This document shows, piece by piece, positions 19,760-29,151 of a DNA stretch of 64,000 bases. The stretch spans positions 1-64,000 of the forward strand of contig JAPPEG010000068.1 of the NCBI GenBank assembly GCA_028875345.1. The letters run 5' to 3'. Positions within the stretch are counted from its first letter, which is position 1. Each line of letters begins with the position of its first letter. Source of the stretch: Gemmatimonadota bacterium. Its GTDB lineage: Bacteria; Latescibacterota; UBA2968; UBA8231. The notes beneath the pieces were generated by a model. That model searched no databases, was not told where the DNA came from, and saw only the letters and a program-made list of their open reading frames with translations. The position numbers and the translations under genes are program-made.

Positions 19760-20821
19760 TTATGGCTCGACGAGGATGCGGCCGGGATTTTCTTTGGTTA
19801 CCTCGCCGACGAGGGCGGCAGCATCTAGTTGGAGGGCGTGGAGGAGGGCTTTGGCCTCGGCTGCGGCTACGGCGATGAGTAGGCCGCCGGAGGTTTGGGC
19901 GTCGAAGAGGAGATTGGCGCGGGCCGGATCGACTCCGTCGGCGACGGTGACTTTGGGTTCTAAGAAAAGCTGGTTGTCGCGGGAGCCGCCTTCGAGGCCC
20001 TTGGCGGCTAGTGCTAGGCTGTGTGCTAAAGCTGGAACTTGGTCCGCGTAAAAAATTATTCCCACTTGGCTGCCCTCGGCCATTTCTGCGGCATGCCCCA
20101 AAAGGCCGAAGCCGGTGATGTCGGTGCAGGCGTGGACGGCGAAGTTAGGCAGGATTTCGGTGCCTTCTTTGTTGAGTGCGAGCATGGATTCTACGGCCTC
20201 GGCGAGGTCGGCTTCAGCGAGGTGACCGGCCTTGAAGGCGTTGGCGATTAGCCCGGTGCCCAGTTTCTTGGTGAGGATGAGGCGGTCGCCGGGCTGGGCA
20301 CCGGCATTGGTGTAGATGAGGTCGGGGTGGACGAGTCCGGTGACGGCGAGGCCGTACTTGAGCTCTGGGTCTTGCACGGTGTGGCCGCCGACGAGCGTGC
20401 AGCCGGCTTCGGCCGCTTTGGCGTGGCCGCCGCGCAGAATCTCGTTGAACACTTCGGGATCGAGATCGTCGGCGGGAAAACCCGCGATGTTGAGCGCGGT
20501 GAGGGGCTTGCCGCCCATGGCGTACACGTCGCTGAGCGAGTTGGCCGCGGCGATGGCTCCGAAGGTGTAGGGATCGTCAACGATGGGGGTGAAGAAATCG
20601 ACGGTTTGCACGAGGGCCTCGCGCTCGTTGAGGCGATAGACGCCGGCGTCGTCGGCGAGGTTGAAGCCGACGAGCAGGTTGGGATCACTGTTTGCTGGCA
20701 GACCTGCCAGGGCGCTCCGCAACTGGTCGGGGCGCAGCTTGGAAGCTCAGCCGCCGCAGGCGACCATTTGCGTCAGGCGCTTGGTCTTTTTATAGGTGAA
20801 TATCTTTTGCCAACGGTTCAT
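19760..20821 (-). CDS. selD: Selenide, water dikinase SelD, selenocysteine-containing (UGA at 20747-20749 read as Sec)
   Basis: ORF 19760-20722 is SelD (DDAGVYRL, VDFFTPIVDDPYTFGAIAAANSLSDVYAMGG). Its reading frame extends upstream through one TGA: MNRWQKIFTYKKTKRLTQMVACGG-U-ASKLRPDQLRSALAGLPANSD, with Sec at the catalytic Cys position. Confidence 0.9.
20712..20735 (-). promoter_or_regulatory. Candidate bacterial SECIS hairpin of selD
   Basis: GCGCCCCG-ACCAGTTG-CGGAGCGC, one mismatch in an 8-bp stem; loop AGTT at +23 to +26 after UGA. Confidence 0.6.
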
Positions 20822-20901
20822 AAGCGTTTGGGAAAGATAGCACTATATTCTACGGCAAGCGAGGCAACAAAGCGATCTGTTCGCTAGAAAGGTGATACCG
20901 A

Positions 20902-22362
20902 ATGCGCATTGCAACAGCAGGTTTTTCCCACGAGTCGAATTCGTTCTATTCGCAGCCGACGCAGTTGGAGGACTTCGGGGTCTGTGAAGGTGCGGATGTG
21001 ATTAGCCAGTACGAGAGAACTTTCCACGAGATTGCCGGCTATATCGCCGGGGCTGAGGAGTTTGGCTATGAACTCTATCCGCTCTTGGCGACGTCGGCGA
21101 TGCCGGGCGGCCCAGTGACTGCGGACACGTACGAGCACTTTGTCGGGCGCATCCTCAGCGGACTGGAGGCGGCCCCCAAGCTCGATGGGGTGCTGTTGGC
21201 ACTGCACGGGGCCATGGTCGCCGAGGAGTTCCCTCAGGCTGATGGAGAGACCGTGCGTCGGGTGCGCGCGCTAGTGGGCGACTTGCCCATTGCCGTGACT
21301 CACGACTACCACGCCAACGTGCCCCCGGAGTTGGTGGCTGCGGCCGATTCCTTGATCATCTACAAGACCAACCCCCACATTGACCAGCGGGAACGGGGCT
21401 TGCAGGCTGCGTCTATTTTGACGCGGCAGATTCGCGGTGAGATCCAGCCCAAGATGGCGTTGGTCAAGCCGGAAGTGCTCTTCAACATCTACTTCCACAA
21501 CACGAGCGTTGCGCCCATGCAGCCGCTGATGCAGGCGGCGATTGAGTTGGAGTCTCAAGCGGGGATTCTCGGGTGCAGTATCGCCGGAGGATACCAATAC
21601 GCGGACGTGCCCTACATGGGGCCATCGGTGGTAGTGATTGCGGACGGAGATAAAGAAATGGCGCAGCGCGAGGCCGAGCGGTTGGGCGAGCAGATGTGGG
21701 CTAGCCGTGACCTGCTAAAGCACTCGGTGCCCGATCCAGCCGAGGCCGTGCGGTTGGCGTTGGCGAGCGAGGAGACGCCCGTGTGTTTGCTCGACATGGG
21801 CGACAACATTGGCGGCGGCTCGTCGGGGGACTCGACGTTTGTGTTGGAGCAGTTGCTCGCGCAGGGAGCCGACGGCTGGGTGGTGTCGGTCTGGGATGTC
21901 GAAAGCGCGCAGGCGTGCTTTGCCGCCGGCGTCGGCGGGCAGGTACAGCTCAGCGTGGGCGGCAAGACCGACGATATGCACGGGCCGACCTTGGAAATCG
22001 CCGGCCGGGTGCGGACGCTGCACGATGGCTCGTACGAAGAGCGCGAGCGTCGGCACGGAGGGGGCCGCTATTTCAATCAGGGGCCGACCGCGGTTGTGCA
22101 AGTTGAACAGGCCGGGAGCAAAGGGCTGCTCTTGCTCAACAGCGAGCGCGCCTGTCCCAACAGCATCCACCAGATTACCTGCGCGGGGATTCAGCCCGAG
22201 CATCAGCGCATCTTGGTGGCCAAGGGCGCGGTGGCACCTAGAGCCGCGTACGAGCCGGTGTGCCCACGTCTAATCGAAGTGGCCTCGGGTGGAGCGACGG
22301 CGATCGACCGGCCCGCCGATGATTACCAGCTAGCGCGTAAATCGCTTTATGAATGGCGTTGA
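20902..22362 (+). CDS. M81 family metallopeptidase (MlrC-like)
   Basis: MRIATAGFSHESNSF, LHGAMVAE, DYHANVPPELV, TNPHIDQRERG, LDMGDNIGGGSSGDST. Confidence 0.9.
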   Translation: MRIATAGFSHESNSFYSQPTQLEDFGVCEGADVISQYERTFHEIAGYIAGAEEFGYELYPLLATSAMPGGPVTADTYEHFVGRILSGLEAAPKLDGVLLALHGAMVAEEFPQADGETVRRVRALVGDLPIAVTHDYHANVPPELVAAADSLIIYKTNPHIDQRERGLQAASILTRQIRGEIQPKMALVKPEVLFNIYFHNTSVAPMQPLMQAAIELESQAGILGCSIAGGYQYADVPYMGPSVVVIADGDKEMAQREAERLGEQMWASRDLLKHSVPDPAEAVRLALASEETPVCLLDMGDNIGGGSSGDSTFVLEQLLAQGADGWVVSVWDVESAQACFAAGVGGQVQLSVGGKTDDMHGPTLEIAGRVRTLHDGSYEERERRHGGGRYFNQGPTAVVQVEQAGSKGLLLLNSERACPNSIHQITCAGIQPEHQRILVAKGAVAPRAAYEPVCPRLIEVASGGATAIDRPADDYQLARKSLYEWR

Positions 22363-22441
22363 CAGGCGCGAGGGGGGCGGCTAGCTTAGGCCACCTTTAG
22401 GATGCGACCTAGGACGACAAACACACAGGAGGAAAACTGTT

Positions 22442-23467
22442 ATGACGCTTCGCATCGGCCTAATCGGCGCGGGGGCCAATACCCGCCTACAGCACATCCC
22501 CGGTTTCCAAGGCATTGACGGGGTTGAGATAACCGGAGTCTGCAACCGCTCGCGCGAATCGGGCCAACGGACCGCCGACGAGTACGGCATCCCACAGGTC
22601 TTTGAGGACTGGCGGGCGCTGATCGCCAGCGATGACGTGGATGCGATCTGCATCGGCACGTGGCCCTATATGCACTGTCCGATGACGCTGGCCGGGATTG
22701 AAGCGGGCAAGCACGTGCTGACCGAGGCGCGGATGTGCATGAATTTGGCTGAGGCGCGGCAGATGTACGCGGCCTCGCAGCAGACGGACAAGGTGGCGAT
22801 GATCGTGCCGGCGCCCTTCTATTTGTCGGCTGAGCCGCTCTTGCTCGACAAGCTGCACAACGGTTTTTTCGGCGACTTGTTGGAAATTCACTTCACTGGC
22901 CTTTCCGGCGGCTACGACCCGGACGCGCCATTGCACTGGCGGCAGCGCCGCGATCTGTCGGGCAACAACATCATGGCGATGGGCATTGGCAACGAGACCG
23001 TGCGGCGCTATGCCGGGCACGAAAAGGCCGTGATAGCCTATGGCAAGACGTTTACGACCGAGCGACTCGACGAGGAAACCGGGCAGAGAGCACCGGCCGA
23101 TGTGCCGGAGAGTTTGGGCATTGTCGCCGAACTGGAAAGTGGCGCGACCGCGGTCTATCACTTGAGCAGCGTCGCGCTCTTGGGGCCTTCCTTTGGCTTT
23201 GCTTTCTACGGCACCAAAGGCTCGTTTAAGATGGACGAGAGTGGGATATGGATAGCTGGCGAGGGCGACGACGAGTACCAGTCCTTTGACATTCCCGAGC
23301 ATCCGCGCGACGGCTGGCAGGTGGAAGAGGACTTTGTCGATGCCATCCGCGACGGCCGGGCCGTTACGCACACCAGTTTTGCCGATGGCGTCAAGTACAT
23401 GGAGTTTACCGAGGCCGTGCAGATCAGCATGGCCGAAGGGCGGCGGGTGGAACTGCCGCTCGATTGA
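22442..23467 (+). CDS. Gfo/Idh/MocA family oxidoreductase
   Basis: LRIGLIGAGANTRLQHIPGF Rossmann motif; SD AGGAGG upstream. Confidence 0.9.
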   Translation: MTLRIGLIGAGANTRLQHIPGFQGIDGVEITGVCNRSRESGQRTADEYGIPQVFEDWRALIASDDVDAICIGTWPYMHCPMTLAGIEAGKHVLTEARMCMNLAEARQMYAASQQTDKVAMIVPAPFYLSAEPLLLDKLHNGFFGDLLEIHFTGLSGGYDPDAPLHWRQRRDLSGNNIMAMGIGNETVRRYAGHEKAVIAYGKTFTTERLDEETGQRAPADVPESLGIVAELESGATAVYHLSSVALLGPSFGFAFYGTKGSFKMDESGIWIAGEGDDEYQSFDIPEHPRDGWQVEEDFVDAIRDGRAVTHTSFADGVKYMEFTEAVQISMAEGRRVELPLD

Positions 23468-23490
23468 TGGCGTAAAAAATGAATGAAGAG

Positions 23491-23525
23491 AAGCGGCTGG
23501 GGCTTTTGCCTCGGCCGCTTTTTTA
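23491..23525. terminator. Bidirectional intrinsic terminator between convergent genes
   Basis: AAGCGGC...GCCGCTT stem followed by TTTTTT; overlaps the stop of the minus-strand gene. Confidence 0.75.
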
Positions 23526-24314
23526 TTCGTCGAGCAACTCGCCGCAGTGCGGGCAGCGGCGCTCTGAGTCTTCTGACCGGTGAGCCGCTAGGGCGTCGAC
23601 AAATCCCGCGCCAAGAAGGCCGGCCGGCAGCGCGAACATGCCGATCCCCAAGATGGCGATGACCGCGGCGATGGTCTGGCCGAGGGCGGTGATCGGATAG
23701 GTGTCGCCGTAGCCGACCGTGGTCAAGGTGACGATGCTCCACCACATGGTGGCCGGGATGCTGGTAAAGACCTCGGGTTGGTCCTCGTGCTCGACGAGAT
23801 ACATCAGCGACGAGGAGAGGGCCAATAGGATTAGGAGCACTAAGAAGATGCTAACAAGCTCTTCTTTGCGGTCGGCAATGACGTGGCCGAGCAAGCGCAG
23901 GGCGCGAAAGTAGCGCACCAGCTTGAGGACGCGGAAAATGCGGATCACGCGGATCACGCGGATAAAGCGCGCATCTACGGTCGGAGGCGGCAGGAACAAG
24001 GGGAGGATGGCGAGGAAGTCGATGATGGCCAAGGGGGTTAAGACAAAGCGGATGCGCCCGGTCACGGGATGCGAAAATCGCGGGTTGGCGGTGATGGCCC
24101 ACAGGCGTACTAGGTATTCAATCGCGAACACGGTCAGCGAGAAATCCTCAAAAAGTTCAAAGGCGGCGCGATTGAGGTTGTAGATAGACTCTACGGTTTC
24201 GAGGATCAGGGCGACGATGTTGAGCAGGATCAGGACGATGATGGCTACATCGACGATACGCCCCGGCTCATGGTCTGGCTCGATAAAGTGATAGACGCGC
24301 TCTTTGAGGCTCAT
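23523..24314 (-). CDS. Voltage-gated-type potassium channel/ion transporter with C-terminal zinc-ribbon-like tail
   Basis: Selectivity filter TLTTVGYGDTYP; S4-like RFIRVIRVIRIFRVLKLVRYFRALR; tail CPHCGELLDE. Confidence 0.9.
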   Translation of the reverse strand: MSLKERVYHFIEPDHEPGRIVDVAIIVLILLNIVALILETVESIYNLNRAAFELFEDFSLTVFAIEYLVRLWAITANPRFSHPVTGRIRFVLTPLAIIDFLAILPLFLPPPTVDARFIRVIRVIRIFRVLKLVRYFRALRLLGHVIADRKEELVSIFLVLLILLALSSSLMYLVEHEDQPEVFTSIPATMWWSIVTLTTVGYGDTYPITALGQTIAAVIAILGIGMFALPAGLLGAGFVDALAAHRSEDSERRCPHCGELLDE

Positions 24315-24318
24315 TGGC

Positions 24319-25452
24319 TTACTCCCACTCGGCGAAGACCTCCTCGGCCAACCCGAAAGCAGTGGTCATGCCGTTGCCGCCGATGCCGTTGACGATGGTT
24401 ACGCCGCGCGCCGGCTCGGCGATGAAAGTGGCTTGCTCGGGGTGTTTGGCGTAGATGCCGTGCCAGCGCTGGGCGATGTGCAGGGCCGGAGCGGCGAGGA
24501 AGGTCTGGAGATAGTCGAGAATTAGCCGGTCGATTGCGGGGTTGTCAAACGGGTTGACGACCCAGTCGTACTCGTGCGAGTCGCCGATGGTGATCTCGCC
24601 GAGGCCGTTTTGCGAGGCCATGACGTGAATGCCCCAGCGGTCAAACTCGGGGCGCTCAGCGGCGATGCGCTGGGTGTAGGCGACCAGTGTTTGGCAGCAC
24701 TCGAAGGCTGGGTAATGGCGCAGCGTAAGCCCGGCGGCGAGCATCGGCCCGAGACGCCAATTGCCGGGCTGGGGCGCGGTGCGCATCATCTGCAACTTGC
24801 AGCGGGTGAGTCCGCTGTTGGCAAATAGTTGGGGGTAGAGCGATTCAAAGTCCGCGCCGCTGCAGACGATGGCGCGGTCCACGGACCAAGTTTCCGCTGG
24901 TGTGTGGATCAGGGGCAGGTCGATGTGGTGGACCGGGGTGGAGAAGCGGAGGGTGATGCCGTACTCGCGAGCTAGGTAATCTGGCAGCGCGGCGATGGCC
25001 TCGCGGGGATCAACGCAGAGTTCGGTCGCGCTCCAGAGGCCGCCTTTGAGTCCAGCGGGCTGCACGGCGTGGCTGCGCGCTAGTACGGCGTCTCGGTCGA
25101 GCAACTCGACTGCGTAGCCGAGGGCCGGGGCGCGGTCGGCAAATTCCGCCAGCACGGCGCACTCGTCGTCGGCATAAGCTAGGTGCAAGGAGCCGGTCTG
25201 GGCGCTCCAGACGCCCGCTTTAGGGGCGAGGTCGAGCCATAGCTGGCGCGTGCGGAGGGCGCGTTGGTGAATGAGACCGGAAGCTTGGCCGATGGGCCAG
25301 ATCATGCCGAAGTTGCGGATAGAGGCCCCTTGGGCTTGGGGCGTGCGCTCGAAGAGGACGACGCGGTGGCCGCGCTTGGCCGCAGCAAGGGCGTGGGCTA
25401 ACCCGACGATGCCGGCACCGACTACGGCGATATCCGCTTTGAGGTCGGGCAT
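24319..25452 (-). CDS. FAD-dependent oxidoreductase (TIGR03364-like, phosphonate-associated)
   Basis: DIAVVGAGIVGLAHALAAAKRGHRVVLFER; ASIRNFGMIWPIGQ typical of the TIGR03364 subgroup. Confidence 0.75.
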   Translation of the reverse strand: MPDLKADIAVVGAGIVGLAHALAAAKRGHRVVLFERTPQAQGASIRNFGMIWPIGQASGLIHQRALRTRQLWLDLAPKAGVWSAQTGSLHLAYADDECAVLAEFADRAPALGYAVELLDRDAVLARSHAVQPAGLKGGLWSATELCVDPREAIAALPDYLAREYGITLRFSTPVHHIDLPLIHTPAETWSVDRAIVCSGADFESLYPQLFANSGLTRCKLQMMRTAPQPGNWRLGPMLAAGLTLRHYPAFECCQTLVAYTQRIAAERPEFDRWGIHVMASQNGLGEITIGDSHEYDWVVNPFDNPAIDRLILDYLQTFLAAPALHIAQRWHGIYAKHPEQATFIAEPARGVTIVNGIGGNGMTTAFGLAEEVFAEWE

Positions 25453-25483
25453 GGCAGGTGCTGGCGGTGGTTGTGGGGATGCA

Positions 25484-26701
25484 TCAGGCTAGGACTCCAT
25501 TGCAAAGGAAGTCAAAAAGGTCCCAGTTGCGCGCTTGGCCCGAGGCCAATAATTCGGCGTATTGGTCGGTTAGCGGCCTATTGCAGATCATGGGTACCAC
25601 GCCTTCGTGCAGACCGCCGTGTGAGCGCAGGCCCTCGGCGACGTCGGCGAGTTCGTGCCAGTCGGGAGTGCGGCCGAGGACGGTATCTTGGTCGGCGAGG
25701 ACGACCAGTTCGCCGATGCGGTCGGGGGGGAGTTGATAGGTGGCGACCGCTTGCTCGCGGCTGAGTACCTGTTCGACGCCGGGGATGGCGCGGAGGATTG
25801 CGGTGGCTCGTGTGGTGTGCGCGTCGTCGAGATAGACGGTGGCATAGGAGCCCAGCGCTCCGTGGTGGACGACATAGGGGTCGGTGATGGGCAGGATGAC
25901 CCGGGCTTCGGCGATGCCGGCGGCGACGAGTTGGGTCTCGATAAATTGCACCTTGGGGGCACCGTCGGCGTTGGTTTTGGCGTTCATGCCGTGATCGGCG
26001 GTAATGCCCAAGATAATGTCCTGGGAGTCGAGCGCACCGATAAAGCGGTCGAGGCGAGCGTAGAAGGCGTTGGCTTCCGGTTCGCCGGGTGCCCACTTGT
26101 GTTGGACGAAATCGGTCGTCGAAAGGTAGAGCAGGTCGAGATCGTAGCGTTCGAGTAGGCGTGCGCCAGCCTCGATGCAGTACACGCTGGCTTCGGGATC
26201 GTAAATGCCGGGGTTTGCCCGTCCGACTAGGCCGAGGACGTCGGCGATGCCGTGGGTGGATGGCGCGGCTTCGTGCGCTTTTTCGACGGAGAAATTGATG
26301 CCTTGCCAGCCGTGGGCCAAAAGCAGGCGCAACTTGTCTTTGGTGGTGATGGCGGCGACTTGTTGGCCAGCTTGATGGAAGGCGGCGAGGATCGAAGGGG
26401 CGCGCAGGAAGCGGGGGTCGTTCATCATCACTTCCTCTGCCGCGTTTAGGTCGTAGTAGAAATTGCCGGGAATGCCGTTTATGGCCGGCGGCGCACCCGT
26501 GATGATGGCGACGTTGTTGGGATTGGTGAAAGAGGGAATGACGGTGTGGACTTGGCCGTGGACGCCGCGCTCGATGATCGAGCGGAGGTTGGGCATCTGG
26601 GCGGCGGCTTCGTCGAGATAGGCTTGGGCGCAGCCGTCGAGGCAGATGCCGACGATGATTTTGTCGCGCGGGCGATAGCTGCGGTCATTGACTTGGATCA
26701 T
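25484..26701 (-). CDS. phnA: Phosphonoacetate hydrolase (alkaline phosphatase superfamily)
   Basis: VNDRSYRPRDKIIVGICLDGCAQAYLDEA, VIPSFTNPNNVAIITGAPPAINGIPGNFYYD, EVMMNDPRFLRAPSILAAF, TTKDKLRLLL. Confidence 0.85.
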   Translation of the reverse strand: MIQVNDRSYRPRDKIIVGICLDGCAQAYLDEAAAQMPNLRSIIERGVHGQVHTVIPSFTNPNNVAIITGAPPAINGIPGNFYYDLNAAEEVMMNDPRFLRAPSILAAFHQAGQQVAAITTKDKLRLLLAHGWQGINFSVEKAHEAAPSTHGIADVLGLVGRANPGIYDPEASVYCIEAGARLLERYDLDLLYLSTTDFVQHKWAPGEPEANAFYARLDRFIGALDSQDIILGITADHGMNAKTNADGAPKVQFIETQLVAAGIAEARVILPITDPYVVHHGALGSYATVYLDDAHTTRATAILRAIPGVEQVLSREQAVATYQLPPDRIGELVVLADQDTVLGRTPDWHELADVAEGLRSHGGLHEGVVPMICNRPLTDQYAELLASGQARNWDLFDFLCNGVLA

Positions 26702-27723
26702 GCGTTGGGGTCAACAGCGACGCGGATGTGCTGGCGGGTTTCGGCCAAGGCGATGGCTTGCTCTAGCTCGGCGAGGGCAAAGGGGTCGCTGACCAGCGAC
26801 GAGTATGGATAGCGGTCGACGGTGCGGGCGAGAAAGGCGAGCGCCTCGTCGAGATGGTGCGGGCTGTAGTTGTGGACGCCGCGGATCGTCAGGCACTTGC
26901 GGATGATCTGTTCGCCGGTCAGCTCTAGCCGGGTGTCGGGATGGACCATGCCGACGAAGACGTAGCTGCCGCCCGGGCGCAGGACCGCGGTCCCCGAGGG
27001 AATCACGTCCGAGTTGCCGGCGACTTCAAAAACAGCGTCGAGTCCTTCCGGTGGTGGATCGGTTACGGGTATAGCGCCGAATTCGCTGGACAGCGCTAGG
27101 CGGTCTGCGTCGATGTCGGTGCAGTAGATTTGCTCGATGCCGCGCTCGGCGAGCAGGGCGCACGTATAGAGGCCGAGCAGACCCGCGCCCTGGACCAGAA
27201 CTCTGTGACAGGGAGTGGGCAGGACCTCGATGGCGTTGACCGCAGTGGCCAAGGCGCAGTTGGCCGGAGCCACTGCGGAGTCGGGCAAGCGGTCTGCTAC
27301 TTTGGCGATGTGAGTGCCGGGTCTAATGAGCAGATGCGTGGCGTAACAGCCGTTGAGTCCGCTGCCGTCGGTGAGCGTGGCGTGGCCGTATTTAAAGAGC
27401 GCGTCGCATTTTTCCGGCAGGCGATGTTCCGTACAGGGCAAACAGGTACCGCAACTGTCGGCGATGGTCCAGCTTACGCGGTCGCCTAGTGCAGAGGTAG
27501 GGCGCTGCGAGGCGATGACGCGGCCGACGGCCTCGTGGCCGAGGATCAGGGGCGTAGGCTCCGTGCGCAGGCCGGACAGCGTGTGGAGGTCGGAGCCGCA
27601 GATCGTGGCTAGGCCGATCTCGACGAGCACTTCACCCGGCGCGAGGGAATCGGGTAGTGGCAGGCTTTCGCAGCGCAGCGGATGGCCTAGGCCGTCGAAT
27701 ACCTGTGCGGAGGCCGCGGGCAT
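26698..27723 (-). CDS. Zinc-binding alcohol dehydrogenase family protein (possible TIGR03366-like phosphonate-associated dehydrogenase)
   Basis: GEVLVEIGLATICGSDLHT, GHEAVGRV, Cys-rich structural zinc motif CGTCLPCTEHRLPEKC. Confidence 0.85.
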   Translation of the reverse strand: MPAASAQVFDGLGHPLRCESLPLPDSLAPGEVLVEIGLATICGSDLHTLSGLRTEPTPLILGHEAVGRVIASQRPTSALGDRVSWTIADSCGTCLPCTEHRLPEKCDALFKYGHATLTDGSGLNGCYATHLLIRPGTHIAKVADRLPDSAVAPANCALATAVNAIEVLPTPCHRVLVQGAGLLGLYTCALLAERGIEQIYCTDIDADRLALSSEFGAIPVTDPPPEGLDAVFEVAGNSDVIPSGTAVLRPGGSYVFVGMVHPDTRLELTGEQIIRKCLTIRGVHNYSPHHLDEALAFLARTVDRYPYSSLVSDPFALAELEQAIALAETRQHIRVAVDPNA

Positions 27724-27726
27724 AGG

Positions 27727-28461
27727 CTAGCCCTGCGGCTTGCGCCAGTAGCCCTCTAACAGGTCTTGCGGCACCCAGCCCAGCAGGCGTCGGGCCTTGG
27801 CGTTGCTGTAGCGGCCGTGGGGCGTGTCCGTGGTGATGTGAAAGATCTCGCAGCGCGAGGGCAGGGATGCCAAGTCCACCTCTAGGCACTTTTGCAGGGC
27901 GCGAGCGGCGTCGGGAAAAGTGACGGAAAAGGGATTGGTGCCGCTGCCGAGTTGCTCGGCGGACGGCTCGGCGTCGCGAAAGCTCAAAAAGAGGGTGGTG
28001 AGTACGTGGATGGGGTGGTTGGCGGCGAATACGCGGCAAATCTCTTGGCCGAGCGATTTGCTGTGCGCGTAGAGGCCGACACCTGAATGCAGGGGGACTT
28101 CTTCGTTGATGTCGAAATCGTAGTGCTCGTACGAGGGGCCGGCTTGGGTGAAGTGGGGCCCGGTGTTGACGAAGCGGGTGTGGCCGTTTTCGACGGCGGC
28201 GCGGATGCCGTTGTACGTGCCGGTGGTACTGACGTCAAAGGCGATCTTGCGGTCGTGGCGCAGTACTGAGCAGTTGATGGTTACATCGGTGCCCTCGGTG
28301 GCGCGGCGCACTTGATCGAGGTCGGAGACATCGACCTGCATGGTCTCGTGCGGGCTGTCGATGGGTACGATGTCGGTGATGCGCAGTTCGTAGGTGTCCT
28401 GGAGTTGCTTAACCACGTGCGGGCCGAGAAAGCCATTGCCACCTAGGAGCAAAACTTTCAT
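27727..28461 (-). CDS. NAD-dependent epimerase/dehydratase
   Basis: MKVLLLGGNGFLGPHVVKQL; YAHSK. Confidence 0.85.
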   Translation of the reverse strand: MKVLLLGGNGFLGPHVVKQLQDTYELRITDIVPIDSPHETMQVDVSDLDQVRRATEGTDVTINCSVLRHDRKIAFDVSTTGTYNGIRAAVENGHTRFVNTGPHFTQAGPSYEHYDFDINEEVPLHSGVGLYAHSKSLGQEICRVFAANHPIHVLTTLFLSFRDAEPSAEQLGSGTNPFSVTFPDAARALQKCLEVDLASLPSRCEIFHITTDTPHGRYSNAKARRLLGWVPQDLLEGYWRKPQG

Positions 28462-29147
28462 GGGTTGGCCTCAAAGTTGTATTGGGGGTCAAACGCTAGG
28501 TGGCTCTTGGCGCGCTCGACGGAGAAGCGGGCGCGTGCCCCAGCGGACTGGATGTGGATGGGGTTGTACTGGCCGGCTGGCCCCTTTTGCACAATCTGGG
28601 CCACGGCTTGGGCGGCGTCGCGCTCGTCGAGCCACATGGGATCGTAGGGCTGATCAGCGACCTCCTCGGCGCGTACGAGGTGGCCAAGGCGGGCAATGGT
28701 GATGTGAAGTTCGTGGCTGTGGGCAAATTCGCGGGCGGTAAACTCGGCTAGGTGAGCGCCGAGGACGGCTGGCGCGCAGGAGGGCAGTGGTTTCCAAGTC
28801 TCGTCAACGGTGAGGTCTTCTTCGTACGGGGCGAAAAGGTCGAGCGTGCTCACGAGGATGGTGTGTTCGACCTCCGCGGCGGCCGCGGCCAAGAGCAGGT
28901 TGTACGTGCCGCGCGTATTGCGGTCCAGCCAAGTGTTTTCGCCGTCGCCTGCACGCGGCTCGTAGGCGAGGTGGACGATGATGTCGATGTCTTTGACGAG
29001 TTCGTCGGTCTCTGAGCCGTGCCCCAGATCGCACTGAATCCCGAACCTAGGCTCGGGATCGGTCAAGCGCACTTGGTGTGCGTCGCCGAGGCTGTCAGCT
29101 AGGGCTTGGCCGAGCGAGGTTGCGGCGTTGGTAATGAGTACGCGCAT
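28458..29147 (-). CDS. NAD-dependent epimerase/dehydratase
   Basis: MRVLITNAATSLGQALAD; IVHLAYEP; NTRGTYNLL; 4-bp overlap with next gene. Confidence 0.8.
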   Translation of the reverse strand: MRVLITNAATSLGQALADSLGDAHQVRLTDPEPRFGIQCDLGHGSETDELVKDIDIIVHLAYEPRAGDGENTWLDRNTRGTYNLLLAAAAAEVEHTILVSTLDLFAPYEEDLTVDETWKPLPSCAPAVLGAHLAEFTAREFAHSHELHITIARLGHLVRAEEVADQPYDPMWLDERDAAQAVAQIVQKGPAGQYNPIHIQSAGARARFSVERAKSHLAFDPQYNFEANP

Positions 29148-29151
29148 AGCC

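Noticed and set aside
19760-20722. selD as an N-terminally truncated pseudogene or TTG-start gene
   Set aside because: The upstream frame continues SelD homology across exactly one TGA at the catalytic site with a hairpin after it, better explained as Sec.
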